From: Sulfitobacter sp. | Lineage (GTDB): Bacteria; Pseudomonadota; Alphaproteobacteria; Rhodobacterales; Rhodobacteraceae | NCBI GenBank assembly: GCA_024636395.1 | Contig: JAGXHD010000238.1 | Location: 1-6,716, forward strand | Reading direction: 5' to 3' | Length of the DNA: 6,716 nt | Part shown: positions 6,184 through 6,716 of the stretch, one piece after another | Layout of the letters: every line of letters starts with the position of its first letter | Position numbering within the stretch: position 1 is the stretch's first letter | Notes under the pieces: model-generated | Database searches by the model: none | What the model saw: only the letters and a program-made list of their open reading frames with translations | What the model was told of the DNA's origin: nothing | Translations under genes and position numbers: made by a program

Positions 6184-6716
6184 ATGTCAGGCAAAAGCGA
6201 TGAAGAAGGCGACAAGAATTTCGAGCCGACCCAGCGCAAACTGGAGGAGGCCAGACGTAAGGGCGAGCTGGCAAAATCGGCTGACCTGAACACCGCCGCC
6301 AGCTATGCCGGGATTCTCGTCGCGATCGTCATCGCCGGAGGCTCGTCATTGTCGGGAATGGCCTCGGCACTGGCATGGTTTCTGGCACAGGCTGACACAA
6401 TCGCACCGCTGGTCTTTGAGGGCACGGCCGCATCCGCTTTTCAGGCAGTGGCGTGGGAGTTTTTGATCTTCGTCGCCCCGTGGTTTCTGCTTCCAGCCCT
6501 ACTCGCGCTTGCAAGCATCCTTGCGCAGCAGAGCTTTGTCGTGACCCTGTCGCGGCTTTCTCCCAAACTCTCGCGGATTTCCCCGATGTCGAATGCAGCG
6601 CAAAAATTCGGTCGCGGTGGACTTTTCGAATTCACCAAAAGCTTCGTCAAATTGCTGATTTTCTCGGCGATTCTGTGGTTTTTCCTGAGGGCAAAGCTGG
6701 ACGGGTTGGTTCAGAC
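6184..6716 (+). CDS. flhB: Flagellar export switch protein FlhB, N-terminal part (3' truncated)
   Basis: FlhB is the export-gate subunit that wraps the FliPQR pore and switches substrate specificity from rod/hook to filament proteins after self-cleavage at an NPTH site. That site lies in the missing C-terminal half. The 177 visible residues start with the family hallmark: an acidic N-tail (SDEEGDKN), then EPTQRKLEEARRKGELAKS (14-32), matching the usual EKPTPRKLEEARKKGQV pattern. Hydrophobic segments lie near 41-66 and 90-116, and a third begins near 154. Between them is QQSFVVTLSRLSPKLSRISP (115-134), which parallels the conserved loop where KPKLSRINP is typical. The frame is open to the window end. 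It begins 11 bases after the fliR stop, with a modest GGTGAT SD at 6176-6181. The same direction and spacing indicate one transcription unit with flhA and fliR. Confidence 0.97.
   Translation, partial: MSGKSDEEGDKNFEPTQRKLEEARRKGELAKSADLNTAASYAGILVAIVIAGGSSLSGMASALAWFLAQADTIAPLVFEGTAASAFQAVAWEFLIFVAPWFLLPALLALASILAQQSFVVTLSRLSPKLSRISPMSNAAQKFGRGGLFEFTKSFVKLLIFSAILWFFLRAKLDGLVQ

Overview
This window is part of a flagellar gene cluster, all on the + strand, most likely from an alphaproteobacterium of the Rhodobacterales (Roseobacter-type). The support is the gene content and order, tight gene packing with ATGA stop/start overlaps, moderately high GC over most of the window, and protein sequences of alphaproteobacterial character. 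The taxonomic call is an inference from a single window.

Layout: (1) bases 1-125 hold the last 40 codons of a stator protein matching the MotA C-terminus. (2) 122-2389 encodes a 755-residue exported protein of unknown function. It has a signal peptide, a beta-rich N-terminal domain, a long low-complexity linker and a large helical-repeat region. (3) 2390-2464 is the only real intergenic gap. (4) About 2465-3316 encodes a secreted lytic transglycosylase of the SLT family with an uncertain start. (5) 3321-5396 is flhA. (6) 5393-6172 is fliR. (7) 6184-6716 is the 5' part of flhB, cut by the window end.

How they fit together: FlhA, FliR and FlhB are inner-membrane parts of the flagellar type III export gate, which sends rod, hook and filament subunits outward. 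The transglycosylase probably opens peptidoglycan for the growing rod. MotA is the cytoplasmic-membrane half of the proton-driven stator. The unknown protein is translationally coupled to motA and precedes the peptidoglycan enzyme, so a periplasmic role in stator or rod/wall assembly is a reasonable guess but is not shown by sequence.

The points most worth a second look are the large unknown exported protein, a glycine in FlhA at a normally conserved arginine of the FHIPEP charge cluster, the ambiguous translation start of the transglycosylase beside a strong but out-of-frame SD-ATG, and a perfect 11-bp inverted repeat inside flhA. I saw no tRNA, rRNA, CRISPR array, insertion sequence or clear terminator.
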